Below, one piece after another: positions 52,010-60,204 of a DNA stretch of 64,000 nt; the stretch's first letter is position 1; every line of letters begins with the position of its first letter. The DNA is from an uncultured Pelagibacteraceae bacterium (GTDB lineage: Bacteria > Pseudomonadota > Alphaproteobacteria > Pelagibacterales > Pelagibacteraceae). Where the stretch lies: NCBI GenBank assembly GCA_902613755.1, contig CACMIH010000004.1, positions 1 through 64,000 on the forward strand, read 5' to 3'. The notes under the pieces were generated by a model that was not told the origin of the DNA, searched no databases, and saw nothing but the letters and a program-made list of their open reading frames with translations. Both the position numbers and the translations under genes were made by a program.

Positions 52010-53992
52010 TTATTTTTTTGGACTCTTATCTCCTTTTAAATCTGCGTTAACATTTTCACCAAAGTTCATGTGATAATCTTTTTTGGGATTACCATAATCA
52101 CCTAAGATATTTCTAATGTTGCTAATTTCTCCAGGATTCATTCCTATTTCTTTAAGAAGACTGTCTAAAAATGGTTGATGAGCTCTGTATCTTAATGCTG
52201 AGCTTACAACATTATCTGCTAAGTTACCTGAGCTCTTGCCACCTGAAACATCTTTGCCTCCACCAACAGATCCTCCACCAGCTGTTCCACTAAAACCTGG
52301 TAAGCCACTAACATCAACAATTTTAATATCCCCGATATTTGCCATTGGCTTAACACTTTCTCTAATTATAGACTCTATCTTCTCAGCTAATTTATTTCTT
52401 AAAGCGCTTCTTCTGCTAGCATCACTTCTAACATTTTCAGCCATATTAAGAGCTTCTTTACCAGCAGCATCAATTTCATATCTTAACTTAGCCGCCATAG
52501 TTTCATATTTATCTTGCTCTGCTTTTGATGCAGCAGATATAACGTCAACCTGTTTCATTCCTTCAGCTTTTTCGATATATCTTGTTGAATTAGCTTTTTC
52601 TTCAGCTTCGACTGCTTTAGCTCTAGTATTTTGCTCGTCTGCTTTAGATTTTAGAACTTCTTTAGATTTTTCAAGTATTTCAAGCTCTTTTTGATGTTCT
52701 TCAATTTGAATTCTTTTGGCTTTCTCTATATCTAAAGTTCTAACTTCTTTTTCAGATTCTATTCTATGCGCATCAATATTTTTTTGTTGCGCAATTTTTG
52801 CATTTTTAATTTGTTGCTCAGCGATAATTTGTGCTTCCTCTGACTCTCTTTGTTTGTCAGATTGTTCTTTAATAATTTCTGCCTTCTCTTGAGCTCGTTT
52901 AGTATCTACTAGTCTTTGTTTTTCCAGCCTAGCATATTCGCTTTCTTTATCTAGTTCCAAAATTTTAATTTCAGTATCCAAATTCTTTTGTCTGATATCT
53001 AAAGCTGCATCTTGTTCGAGTGAATTTTGCTCTCTTCTTCTTTTTTCTATTTCTTCAATTAATCTTGTCTCAGTTAATTTTCTCTCTACTTCAATTACCT
53101 GGTTTTGAGAAATTTTTGCAACCTCTACAGCTTCTGAATTTTTAATTTCAGACTCCTCTGCTTCACGTTCTTTTTCAGCTTTTTTCTTTATAGTTTCAGT
53201 TCTTTCATTAGCTTTTTGTACAGCTATTTCTCTTTCCTGCTGATACCTTGAAAATTCCTCATTTTTTTTAATCTGCAATTCTTTTTGAACTGTTTCTAAA
53301 TTTTTATTTTCTATAGAAATTTTTGTATCTTGCGTGATGTCGTTTCTTTTTTTCTTTCTTGCTTCAATTTGTTCTGTTAACTGAGTTAAACCTTGCGAGT
53401 CAAAAGTGTTTGCAGGATTAAATTGCTCAATAGGTGTTTGGTCTAACGAAATTATTGAAACAGTTTCTAAAGCTAAACCAGTATGACCAATAGACTCATC
53501 CGCTATCTTTCTTACTTCTTTAACAAACGTACCTCTGTTTTCTTGTATCTCATCAAGAGTCATCTTCGCAGCAACTTCTCCAAGTGCATCTGCAAATCTA
53601 CCTTGAACAACTTCTCTTAAATGTTCAGGATCTAGAGTTCTGTTTCCTAATGTTTGTGCTGCTGTAGATACCGCTTTAGCTTCAGGTGGTACTTTCGTAA
53701 AAAATTCTGTTACTAGTTCTGCTCTCATTCTATCTTTCGTAATTAAAGATTTATCTCCACCTCGTTTAATTGTTATACTCAAAGTACGCATACCTACTTG
53801 AGTAATGTTATGAATGATAGGTAAGACAAAGGCTCCTCCAGATATTACAACTTTTTCTCCCAACATTCCTGTTCTCACAAATGAAACTTCTTTTGAAGAT
53901 CTTCTGTAAAGCCAATGCAACAAATAAACAATAATTGCAATTGCTAACGCTAGTAATATTATTCCTGCTATTATATCTGCTCCTTTAGTCAT
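52010..53992 (-). CDS. Flotillin-family membrane scaffold protein
   Basis: A 660-residue flotillin/YqiK-type protein. A single membrane segment at about 7-27 is followed by an SPFH domain (to about 200), a long Glu/Lys/Ala-rich coiled coil with EA/EK repeats (about 205-510), and a Gly-rich segment (SGTAGGGSVGGGKDVSGGKS) near 575-595. Flotillins form large oligomers in membrane microdomains. It is 13 bases downstream of the rhodopsin gene, the arrangement that defines flotillin-associated rhodopsins in SAR11 and other streamlined aquatic bacteria. Confidence 0.88.
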   Translation of the reverse strand: MTKGADIIAGIILLALAIAIIVYLLHWLYRRSSKEVSFVRTGMLGEKVVISGGAFVLPIIHNITQVGMRTLSITIKRGGDKSLITKDRMRAELVTEFFTKVPPEAKAVSTAAQTLGNRTLDPEHLREVVQGRFADALGEVAAKMTLDEIQENRGTFVKEVRKIADESIGHTGLALETVSIISLDQTPIEQFNPANTFDSQGLTQLTEQIEARKKKRNDITQDTKISIENKNLETVQKELQIKKNEEFSRYQQEREIAVQKANERTETIKKKAEKEREAEESEIKNSEAVEVAKISQNQVIEVERKLTETRLIEEIEKRRREQNSLEQDAALDIRQKNLDTEIKILELDKESEYARLEKQRLVDTKRAQEKAEIIKEQSDKQRESEEAQIIAEQQIKNAKIAQQKNIDAHRIESEKEVRTLDIEKAKRIQIEEHQKELEILEKSKEVLKSKADEQNTRAKAVEAEEKANSTRYIEKAEGMKQVDVISAASKAEQDKYETMAAKLRYEIDAAGKEALNMAENVRSDASRRSALRNKLAEKIESIIRESVKPMANIGDIKIVDVSGLPGFSGTAGGGSVGGGKDVSGGKSSGNLADNVVSSALRYRAHQPFLDSLLKEIGMNPGEISNIRNILGDYGNPKKDYHMNFGENVNADLKGDKSPKK

Positions 53993-54005
53993 AAATTAAA
54001 CCTCC

Positions 54006-54710
54006 CTATTGTTGTGCCCCTTTCTTAGTATCTTGAAGTGCAGCGCTATAAATAATCATTCCAAATATAATTTTATTTAATACGTCTGCTAAATTATAAA
54101 TCACGTTTAAACTATTGATATTAGCTCCACCCGCTAAATGCTCTATAAAATATCCAATATGATAAATTGAAAAACCAATTGTGATTATTAGTCTATTTGC
54201 GAAGAATGCCATTTGTACACTTTCATTATTACATGCGCTATTAGCTCTTCCAGTATCGCCCATATATAACTCACCAATAATGTATAACCATCCAACTATT
54301 CCAACTAAGAAGCCCAATGTTACACTCATGTAACCATAAGCTCCTAACAATTGTGCAATTACCCAAACTAGAGTCCCAACTAATAATCTCCAAAACATAC
54401 CTCTCTTAACATCATAAACAGATTTTAGCATGACATAAAAAGTGAGTATCGTAAGTGGGAAAGTTAATAGCCAATCGATATATCTTAATGCAGTAGGTGC
54501 CTGTCCATTTAACACCCACAAATTTTTTGCATAGAAATAATGAATTGAAGACATTAAAGCTATAACTCCGACAAGGTTCATTACTGTACCCCATCTATGT
54601 GAAACTCTACCTCTCTCTAAAAAGAAAAAAATTGCTGCACCAATCATAGCAACAGAAATTAACCAAAATGATCCGCCTACTATATCTGCTGGTAACAATA
54701 ACTTATTCAT
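54006..54710 (-). CDS. Flotillin-associated-type rhodopsin (FArhodopsin), D-T-T motif
   Basis: A 234-residue seven-helix retinal protein. The retinal lysine is Lys213 and its Asp partner Asp209 in NLADVLNK. Helix 3 has Arg76, Asp79 (proton acceptor), Thr83 and, at the donor position of proteorhodopsin (Glu108), Thr90: D-T-T instead of D-T-E. His57 matches the acceptor-linked His75. The spectral-tuning position (105) is Thr87, neither Leu nor Gln. In helix 6 the usual Trp is Phe180 and the Pro of W-x-x-Y-P is His184. Adjacent flotillin supports the FArhodopsin assignment. A sensory, slow or non-pumping role is likely. Confidence 0.88.
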   Translation of the reverse strand: MNKLLLPADIVGGSFWLISVAMIGAAIFFFLERGRVSHRWGTVMNLVGVIALMSSIHYFYAKNLWVLNGQAPTALRYIDWLLTFPLTILTFYVMLKSVYDVKRGMFWRLLVGTLVWVIAQLLGAYGYMSVTLGFLVGIVGWLYIIGELYMGDTGRANSACNNESVQMAFFANRLIITIGFSIYHIGYFIEHLAGGANINSLNVIYNLADVLNKIIFGMIIYSAALQDTKKGAQQ

Positions 54711-54950
54711 TCATCCTTTCTAAATAGCCTGTAAAAAAAAACTAATTATTCTGCAACTTTGACACAAATTGAATTAAAAATTCTTTATTTTTTTTATATA
54801 TATTTTTTATAAGTTTATAGTTTAATAAATAAGCGAGTTATTGAACTCTTAAAAATAAATTCAATTAATAGTAGAAAAAAGTTTTTATCGTTCAGATTGA
54901 AATTAAAATTTTATTTCTAGATCAGTTTTATAAATATATTATCTAATAAT

Positions 54951-55592
54951 ATGCTCTCAAAAGTTATTACTATTTCTCAACAAAAAGGTGGAACTGGCAA
55001 AACAACTTTGGCAATTCACTTAGCAATGGGTTTAATTAAATTTCAAAATTTAAAAGTCGCAGTCGTTGACACTGATCCTCAAGGTAGTCTTGGACAGTGG
55101 TTTATGATCAGGTCAGAAAAAAATATATCAAACCAAAATTTAAGTTTTAAAACTGCTAGTCTTTGGGGTGCACAATACGAGTCAAAAAATTTAAAAAAAG
55201 ATCACGACATTGTTATTATAGATACTCCTCCAAAAATAGAGTCAGACGCAAGACCGTCCATTGAAGCTTCTGATTTAGTTTTAATTCCAATGACACCATC
55301 ACATGTAGATTTTTGGGCAACAGAAGCAATCATAGAAATTGCTAAAAAAGCAAATAAAAAAATTATGATACAAATTAATCGAGCCAACCAAAGATCAAAA
55401 CAAATTATTAAAACAAATGATTATATCAAAAGTTTGAATGTGCCCGCTGTTGATACGATAATCGGTAATCGTCAAATCTATGCCTCGTCTATGGGAGAAG
55501 GCAAAACAGCAATCGAAAAACAAAGAAAAGGAAGTGCTGTAGATGAAATTAAAAAGCTGACAGATCAAATTTTGCAAGAATTAAATCAGTAA
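54951..55592 (+). CDS. ParA/MinD-family ATPase
   Basis: A 213-residue P-loop ATPase with the deviant Walker A KGGTGKTT (12-19), switch I-like DTDPQGSLGQW, and Walker B VIIDTPP. Small stand-alone ParA proteins position chromosomes, plasmids or protein assemblies. No parB gene or clustered parS-like repeat was noted, so it is probably an orphan ParA positioning cargo. It lies alone before a catabolic run and overlaps the thioesterase start by one base. The about 240 bases upstream, shared with the divergent rhodopsin operon, are very AT-rich with no clear element. Confidence 0.85.
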   Translation: MLSKVITISQQKGGTGKTTLAIHLAMGLIKFQNLKVAVVDTDPQGSLGQWFMIRSEKNISNQNLSFKTASLWGAQYESKNLKKDHDIVIIDTPPKIESDARPSIEASDLVLIPMTPSHVDFWATEAIIEIAKKANKKIMIQINRANQRSKQIIKTNDYIKSLNVPAVDTIIGNRQIYASSMGEGKTAIEKQRKGSAVDEIKKLTDQILQELNQ

Positions 55593-56059
55593 TGTCTGTA
55601 CTCCTTAAAACTACAAAAATCATTAATGAATGGACAGATTATAATAATCATATGAATTTATCATATTATATTTTAGTTTTTGATAAAGCTGCAGAAAAAA
55701 TGCTGTCAGATTTTAAAATGGGGGAAGAAGCAGCAATAAATACAAAAAGAAGTACGATGGTTGTTGAGACTCATACTACTTATAATAATGAGGTCAAAGA
55801 AGGAGAAGAAGTAGATATTTATTTATCATTTTGTGATCATGATAAAAAAAGATTACATTATAAATTAGAAATGTATGAAAAAAGTAAAAATGTTTTATCT
55901 TCTACAACTGAAGTTTTAGCTTTATATATCAATCTAGAATTAAGAAAAGTCGCTGAATTTGAAAAAGAAAAAATACTAATAATGGATAATTTTATAGAAG
56001 AAAATAAATCTAAATTTAAGCTCGATAATTTACAATTTTCAAATAAACTTAAAAAATAG
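55592..56059 (+). CDS. Hotdog-fold thioesterase, betainyl-CoA thioesterase-like
   Basis: A 155-residue hotdog thioesterase. DYNNHMN at 16-22 gives the catalytic Asp16 and the D-Y-N-x-H-M motif. STMVVETHTTYNNEVKEGEE and DHDKKRLHYKLEMY follow. These features resemble the C-terminal thioesterase domain that is fused to carnitine dehydrogenase in several proteobacteria and hydrolyses betainyl-CoA. The carnitine dehydrogenase at 26977 lacks this domain. The inference is that this gene supplies the missing step, though it lies about 27 kb away in a different operon. Confidence 0.68.
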   Translation: MSVLLKTTKIINEWTDYNNHMNLSYYILVFDKAAEKMLSDFKMGEEAAINTKRSTMVVETHTTYNNEVKEGEEVDIYLSFCDHDKKRLHYKLEMYEKSKNVLSSTTEVLALYINLELRKVAEFEKEKILIMDNFIEENKSKFKLDNLQFSNKLKK

Positions 56060-56070
56060 ATAATTTACTT

Positions 56071-56904
56071 ATGAGTATTAAAATAGATTTATTATCTGGA
56101 GCTTTGGGTGCAGAAATAAATGGAATAGATTTAACAGATACATCAGATAAAAATTTTGAAAAAATAAATGATCTATTATTAGAGCACAAAGTTATCTTCT
56201 TTAGAAATCAACTTTTAACATCAGAACAGCATATTGCTTTAGCGTCAAAATTTGGACAATTAGAGACACATGCATATGTAAAAGGTCTAAGCAAATTTCC
56301 AGAAATTGTTAGAATAATTAAAAAACCTAATGAAAAAACACAATGGGGTGAAGGTTGGCATTCCGATGTAAGCTATAATGAAAAACCAACAAAAGCAGTA
56401 ATCTTAAAATCAATTAAAATTCCTCCAGTAGGAGGAGATACTGTTTTTTCAAACATGGAACTTGCATGGGAAACATTAGATGAAAAGATAAAAAATAAGA
56501 TTAAAAATAAAAAAGCAGTTCATTCATCAATAGGTGGAGGATTTTTCCTAGATAAATATAAGGCTATGGAAAGTAACGGTAACATGGATGAATATTCAAA
56601 TACACATCCAATTTTAAGAACCCATCCAGAAACTGGAAAAAAGATCCTTTTTGTAAATTGGACCTACACAAAAGAAATAGTTGATATGGAAAAAAATGAA
56701 AGTGATGAAATATTAAAATATTTGTTTGAACATCAAACAAGATTAGATCTAACTTGTAGATTTAAATGGACAGAGAATGCAATTGCAATCTGGGATAATA
56801 GAAGTGTTCAACACTATGCTATTTCTGATTTTTATCCAGATAAAGGGCTTGGTTTTGAAAGAATAATGGATCGTATTGCGATTGAAGGGGATCATCCACA
56901 ATAA
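56071..56904 (+). CDS. TauD-family 2-oxoglutarate/Fe(II) dioxygenase
   Basis: A 277-residue TauD-type dioxygenase. The iron ligands appear as HSD at 97-99 (GWHSDVSY) and His248 (RSVQHYAISDF), with the 2-oxoglutarate Arg probably Arg264. HPILRTHPETGKKILFVNW is the standard family segment. It begins 11 bases after the thioesterase and ends 3 bases before the HD-domain oxygenase. A dioxygenase followed by a PhnZ-type HD oxygenase is the order of two-step organophosphonate oxidation, in which the first enzyme hydroxylates the alpha carbon. The PhnY of that pathway is a different subfamily, so the pairing is of interest. Confidence 0.82.
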   Translation: MSIKIDLLSGALGAEINGIDLTDTSDKNFEKINDLLLEHKVIFFRNQLLTSEQHIALASKFGQLETHAYVKGLSKFPEIVRIIKKPNEKTQWGEGWHSDVSYNEKPTKAVILKSIKIPPVGGDTVFSNMELAWETLDEKIKNKIKNKKAVHSSIGGGFFLDKYKAMESNGNMDEYSNTHPILRTHPETGKKILFVNWTYTKEIVDMEKNESDEILKYLFEHQTRLDLTCRFKWTENAIAIWDNRSVQHYAISDFYPDKGLGFERIMDRIAIEGDHPQ

Positions 56905-56907
56905 TAG

Positions 56908-57444
56908 ATGAAAATAATTTATAAAATAATTTCAAATTTTATAAATAATAAATCTTTATACATTGGTGAAAAAGTGACTATGTCAGAACATATGATTCAA
57001 TCTGCTATGCTTGCTGAAAAAGCTAAATGTAATGATGATTTAATTTGTGCTTGTTTACTTCATGACTATGGTCATTTTCTTTTAGAAGATCCTGATGAAT
57101 TAGTTAAAAATAAATTAGATGGAAAACATGAAAATATTGGATATCAGTATCTTAAAAAATTTTTTGGACAAAAAATTGTTGAGCCAATTAAATACCATGT
57201 TTTAGCTAAACGTTATTTAGCTAGAGACAAAAAATATTTTGATTATTTATCAGATGCGTCAAAAATTAGCCTTAAGTTACAAGGAGGAGTTCTAAATACT
57301 AAAGAGAGTAAAGAATTTGAAAATAAATCTTACTTTAAGCCATCAATTCTTCTTCGAAAATTTGATGAAGCTGCTAAAAGAAATGATATTAAAATGAAAT
57401 CTATTCATGACTATGAAAAGTTGTTAAGTTCCAAACTTATATGA
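56908..57444 (+). CDS. HD-domain mixed-valence diiron oxygenase, PhnZ/TmpB-like
   Basis: A 178-residue HD-domain protein. The metal ligands of PhnZ have clear counterparts: His28, His52-Asp53, His74, His97 and Asp155. The PhnZ gate residues Tyr24/Glu27 correspond to Tyr18 and Glu21, and the phosphonate-binding His62, Lys108 and Gln133 to His56, Lys101 and Gln125. Segments CLLHDYGHF, HVLAKRYLA and KLQGGVLN are characteristic. PhnZ cleaves the C-P bond of a 1-hydroxyphosphonate, and TmpB does the same on the trimethylammonio form, giving glycine betaine. The next gene overlaps by four bases. PhnZ numbering is from memory. Confidence 0.75.
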   Translation: MKIIYKIISNFINNKSLYIGEKVTMSEHMIQSAMLAEKAKCNDDLICACLLHDYGHFLLEDPDELVKNKLDGKHENIGYQYLKKFFGQKIVEPIKYHVLAKRYLARDKKYFDYLSDASKISLKLQGGVLNTKESKEFENKSYFKPSILLRKFDEAAKRNDIKMKSIHDYEKLLSSKLI

Positions 57445-59024
57445 ATTTCGATTATTTAATAATTGGTGCTGGAAGTGCAGGCTGTGTTCTTGCAAATCGA
57501 TTAACAGAAAACAATCAAAACAATGTAGCGATATTTGAAGCTGGGAAACCCAGTGATATTTGGAAAGTCAACATGCCACTCGCGATTTTATATACGATGC
57601 ATGATCCAAAATATAACTACAAATATTATTCAGAACCAGAACCTCATTTACATAATAGAAGATTATTTTGTCCAAGAGGAAAAATGATTGGTGGATGTTC
57701 TGCTCATAATGGAATGGTATTTGTAAGAGGAAACCCAAATGATTATCAAAGATGGGTATCTTTTGGATTGGATGATTGGTCTTATGAAAAAGTTCTTCCT
57801 TATTTCAAAAAAATTGAAACCTGGTCTGAAGGAGAGAATGAATATCGAGGTGGTAGTGGAATATTGCCTGTGAACCAATCTAAAAATAAAAATCCTTTAT
57901 TCAAAGCCTTTGTAGACTCCGCTGGTGAGGCTGGTTACAAAATAAACAATGACATGAATGGTAAAGAACAAGAAGGTTTTGGAATGTACGATGTTACGAT
58001 TCATAAAGGTGAAAGGGCTAGTGTATCTAAGTATTATTTAAATCCAGCAAAAAAAAGAAAAAATCTAAAAGTATTTACAGAAGCCTTTGTTGAGAAAATT
58101 ATTTTTGATGGAAGAAAAGCAATTGGAATAGAAGTAAAAATTAAAAATAAAGTTGAAAAAATATATGCAAATAAAGAGGTAATTTTGAGTGGTGGTGCAA
58201 TTAATTCACCACAATTACTAATGCTTTCAGGAATTGGACCAAGCCAGCATCTAAAAGATAAAGGAATTAGCGTTGTTCACAACTTGGACGGAGTAGGAAA
58301 AAACTTACAAGACCACTTAGAAACTTATGTGCAACAAGAATGCAAAACTAAAGATACTTTGTATTCTTATGTTAACAAAATCAACATGATTAGAGTTGGT
58401 ATTCAATGGTTTCTAAATAGAAGTGGCCCTTGTTCTGCCTCTTTCTTAGAAGCAGGAGGTTTTTGTAAATCATCTCCAGAAAGAGAATATCCTAATATTC
58501 AATTTCATTTTTTTCCTGCGTTTGTAATTGATCATGGATTAGTTGATCCAGATAGACATGGTTATCAACTACATGCAAGTCCAAATCACCCAAAAAGTAG
58601 AGGTCATATAACACTAAATAGTTCAAATCCTTATGATTATCCAAAAATTCAATTTAATTATTTAGAACATGAAGATGATTTAAAGCAAACAATAGAATGT
58701 ATTCATGTTGCTAGAAAAATTTTAGGACAAGTTTCATTAAAACCATATGCAGGAAAAGAAATTGGACCAGGAGAACATGCTCAAACCAATGAAGTATTTG
58801 AGGAATATATTCGTTCAAAAGCAGAGACAGCATATCACCCATCTTGTACTTTAAAAATGGGAATAGACAATATGGCTGTAGTTGACCAAAAACTAAAAGT
58901 TCATGGTATAGAAAACTTAAGAGTAGTTGATGCTTCTGTAATGCCAGAAATTACTAGTGGAAATCTAAATGCTCCAACTTTAATGATTGCGGAAAGAGCA
59001 TCAGAATTTATTTTAAATTCTTAG
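57441..59024 (+). CDS. GMC-family oxidoreductase, choline dehydrogenase-like
   Basis: A 527-residue FAD-dependent GMC oxidoreductase. The FAD loop is IIGAGSAGCVLANRL at about 6-20, the signature GGCSAHNGMVFVRGNPNDY follows, and the second signature GAINSPQLLMLSGIGP is intact. The catalytic His pair region is in TAYHPSCTLKMG with NAPTLMIAERA at the end. It is close to BetA in size and motifs, but the family includes many alcohol dehydrogenases. Coupling to the HD oxygenase gene suggests an alcohol such as choline or an amino alcohol. Confidence 0.83.
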   Translation: MNFDYLIIGAGSAGCVLANRLTENNQNNVAIFEAGKPSDIWKVNMPLAILYTMHDPKYNYKYYSEPEPHLHNRRLFCPRGKMIGGCSAHNGMVFVRGNPNDYQRWVSFGLDDWSYEKVLPYFKKIETWSEGENEYRGGSGILPVNQSKNKNPLFKAFVDSAGEAGYKINNDMNGKEQEGFGMYDVTIHKGERASVSKYYLNPAKKRKNLKVFTEAFVEKIIFDGRKAIGIEVKIKNKVEKIYANKEVILSGGAINSPQLLMLSGIGPSQHLKDKGISVVHNLDGVGKNLQDHLETYVQQECKTKDTLYSYVNKINMIRVGIQWFLNRSGPCSASFLEAGGFCKSSPEREYPNIQFHFFPAFVIDHGLVDPDRHGYQLHASPNHPKSRGHITLNSSNPYDYPKIQFNYLEHEDDLKQTIECIHVARKILGQVSLKPYAGKEIGPGEHAQTNEVFEEYIRSKAETAYHPSCTLKMGIDNMAVVDQKLKVHGIENLRVVDASVMPEITSGNLNAPTLMIAERASEFILNS

Positions 59025-59075
59025 TATTAAAATTTATTGAAATTAACTTTTATTTAAATTAATCATTTACATTAA

Positions 59076-60185
59076 ATGAAAAAGACTATTGTTCAAAGTT
59101 GGAATGAATGGGATCCATTAAAACATGTAATTGTTGGAAGGGCAGATAATTGCTGTATTCCTGCACCTGAACCAGCTGTTGATTGTAAAATTCCACCTGA
59201 CTCTGTGATGAAAGGCAAACACGGAAGACGAACACAAGATTCTATAGATAGAGCTAATGAACTTTTAGATAAATTTGTTAAAACACTTGAGGGAAGAGGT
59301 ATAAGAGTTGATAGACCTACTCCACTTAAATTTGATGAAAAAATTGCTACTCCTGATTGGGAAGTAGAACATATGTTTGGGTGTATGCCGTCTAGAGATG
59401 TTATAATTACAGTTGGAAAAGAAATGCTTGAAGCTACAATGAGTTTTAGATGTAGATGGTTTGAGTATTTAGCCTATAGACCATTGTTACAAAAGTACTT
59501 TGATGAAGATCCCGGCATGAGACACGAAACTGCGCCTAAGCCTAGATTGACTGATGCTGATTATCATATGAATTATTTATCGGAAGATGTGAGTATAGAG
59601 CAAAGATTACAGTGGGCAGAAAAAAAATATTTTGTTACAACTGAAGAGGAACCACTTTTTGATGCTGCAGATATTTTAAGATTTGGAAAAGATTTAATTG
59701 TTCAACATGGATTTACAACTAATCTGAAAGGAATTGACTGGTTAAAAAGACATTTTCCAGATCATAGAATTCATACAGTAAATTTTCCAGGAGATCCCTA
59801 TCCAATTCATATAGATGCAACTTTTACACCTATAAAACCCGGGTTAATTTTAAATAATCCAGTTAGAAAGCTTCCAAAAGAACAAAGGAAACTTTTTGAA
59901 GACAATGGTTGGGAAATTGTTTATGCAGCTCAGCCTGCCCATAATTCACCTCCAGACCTGAGTTATTACTCTGTATGGCTATCAATGAATGTTTTGGTAC
60001 TAGATCCAAAAACAGTATGTGTAGAAAAGACAGAAGTTTATCAAGCTGAACAATTAGATAAGCTTGGAATGGAAGTAATTCCAGTAGATTTCAGAGAAGT
60101 CTATGCTTTTGGTGGTAGTTTACATTGCAGCACAACTGATGTTTTAAGAGAAGGTGATCTTCAGAACTATTTTCCAAAACAATAA
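59076..60185 (+). CDS. Glycine amidinotransferase-like protein
   Basis: A 369-residue amidinotransferase of the AGAT/StrB family, which moves an amidino group from arginine to an amine. Catalytic Cys lies near the C-terminus in GGSLHCSTTDV, the catalytic His region is in VNFPGDPYPIHIDATFTP, and VEHMFGCMPSRDVI holds another conserved stretch. The acceptor may be glycine, giving guanidinoacetate, but other amines are possible. It stands 51 bases after the GMC gene and 19 before the EamA gene, so it is probably part of the same run. Confidence 0.83.
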   Translation: MKKTIVQSWNEWDPLKHVIVGRADNCCIPAPEPAVDCKIPPDSVMKGKHGRRTQDSIDRANELLDKFVKTLEGRGIRVDRPTPLKFDEKIATPDWEVEHMFGCMPSRDVIITVGKEMLEATMSFRCRWFEYLAYRPLLQKYFDEDPGMRHETAPKPRLTDADYHMNYLSEDVSIEQRLQWAEKKYFVTTEEEPLFDAADILRFGKDLIVQHGFTTNLKGIDWLKRHFPDHRIHTVNFPGDPYPIHIDATFTPIKPGLILNNPVRKLPKEQRKLFEDNGWEIVYAAQPAHNSPPDLSYYSVWLSMNVLVLDPKTVCVEKTEVYQAEQLDKLGMEVIPVDFREVYAFGGSLHCSTTDVLREGDLQNYFPKQ

Positions 60186-60204
60186 ATTCGTTGTAAACTA
60201 ATTA

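Noticed and set aside
52236..52694. A 152-codon plus-strand frame inside the flotillin gene
   Set aside because: It is a shadow of the repetitive coiled-coil coding sequence.
54006..54710. An ordinary light-driven proton pump
   Set aside because: The donor Glu is Thr, and two retinal-pocket residues differ, so I do not call it a proteorhodopsin pump.
54755..54800. A TTGACA-like box at 54759-54764 as a parA promoter
   Set aside because: Spacing to any TATAAT-like box is poor in this very AT-rich stretch, and parA starts about 190 bases away.
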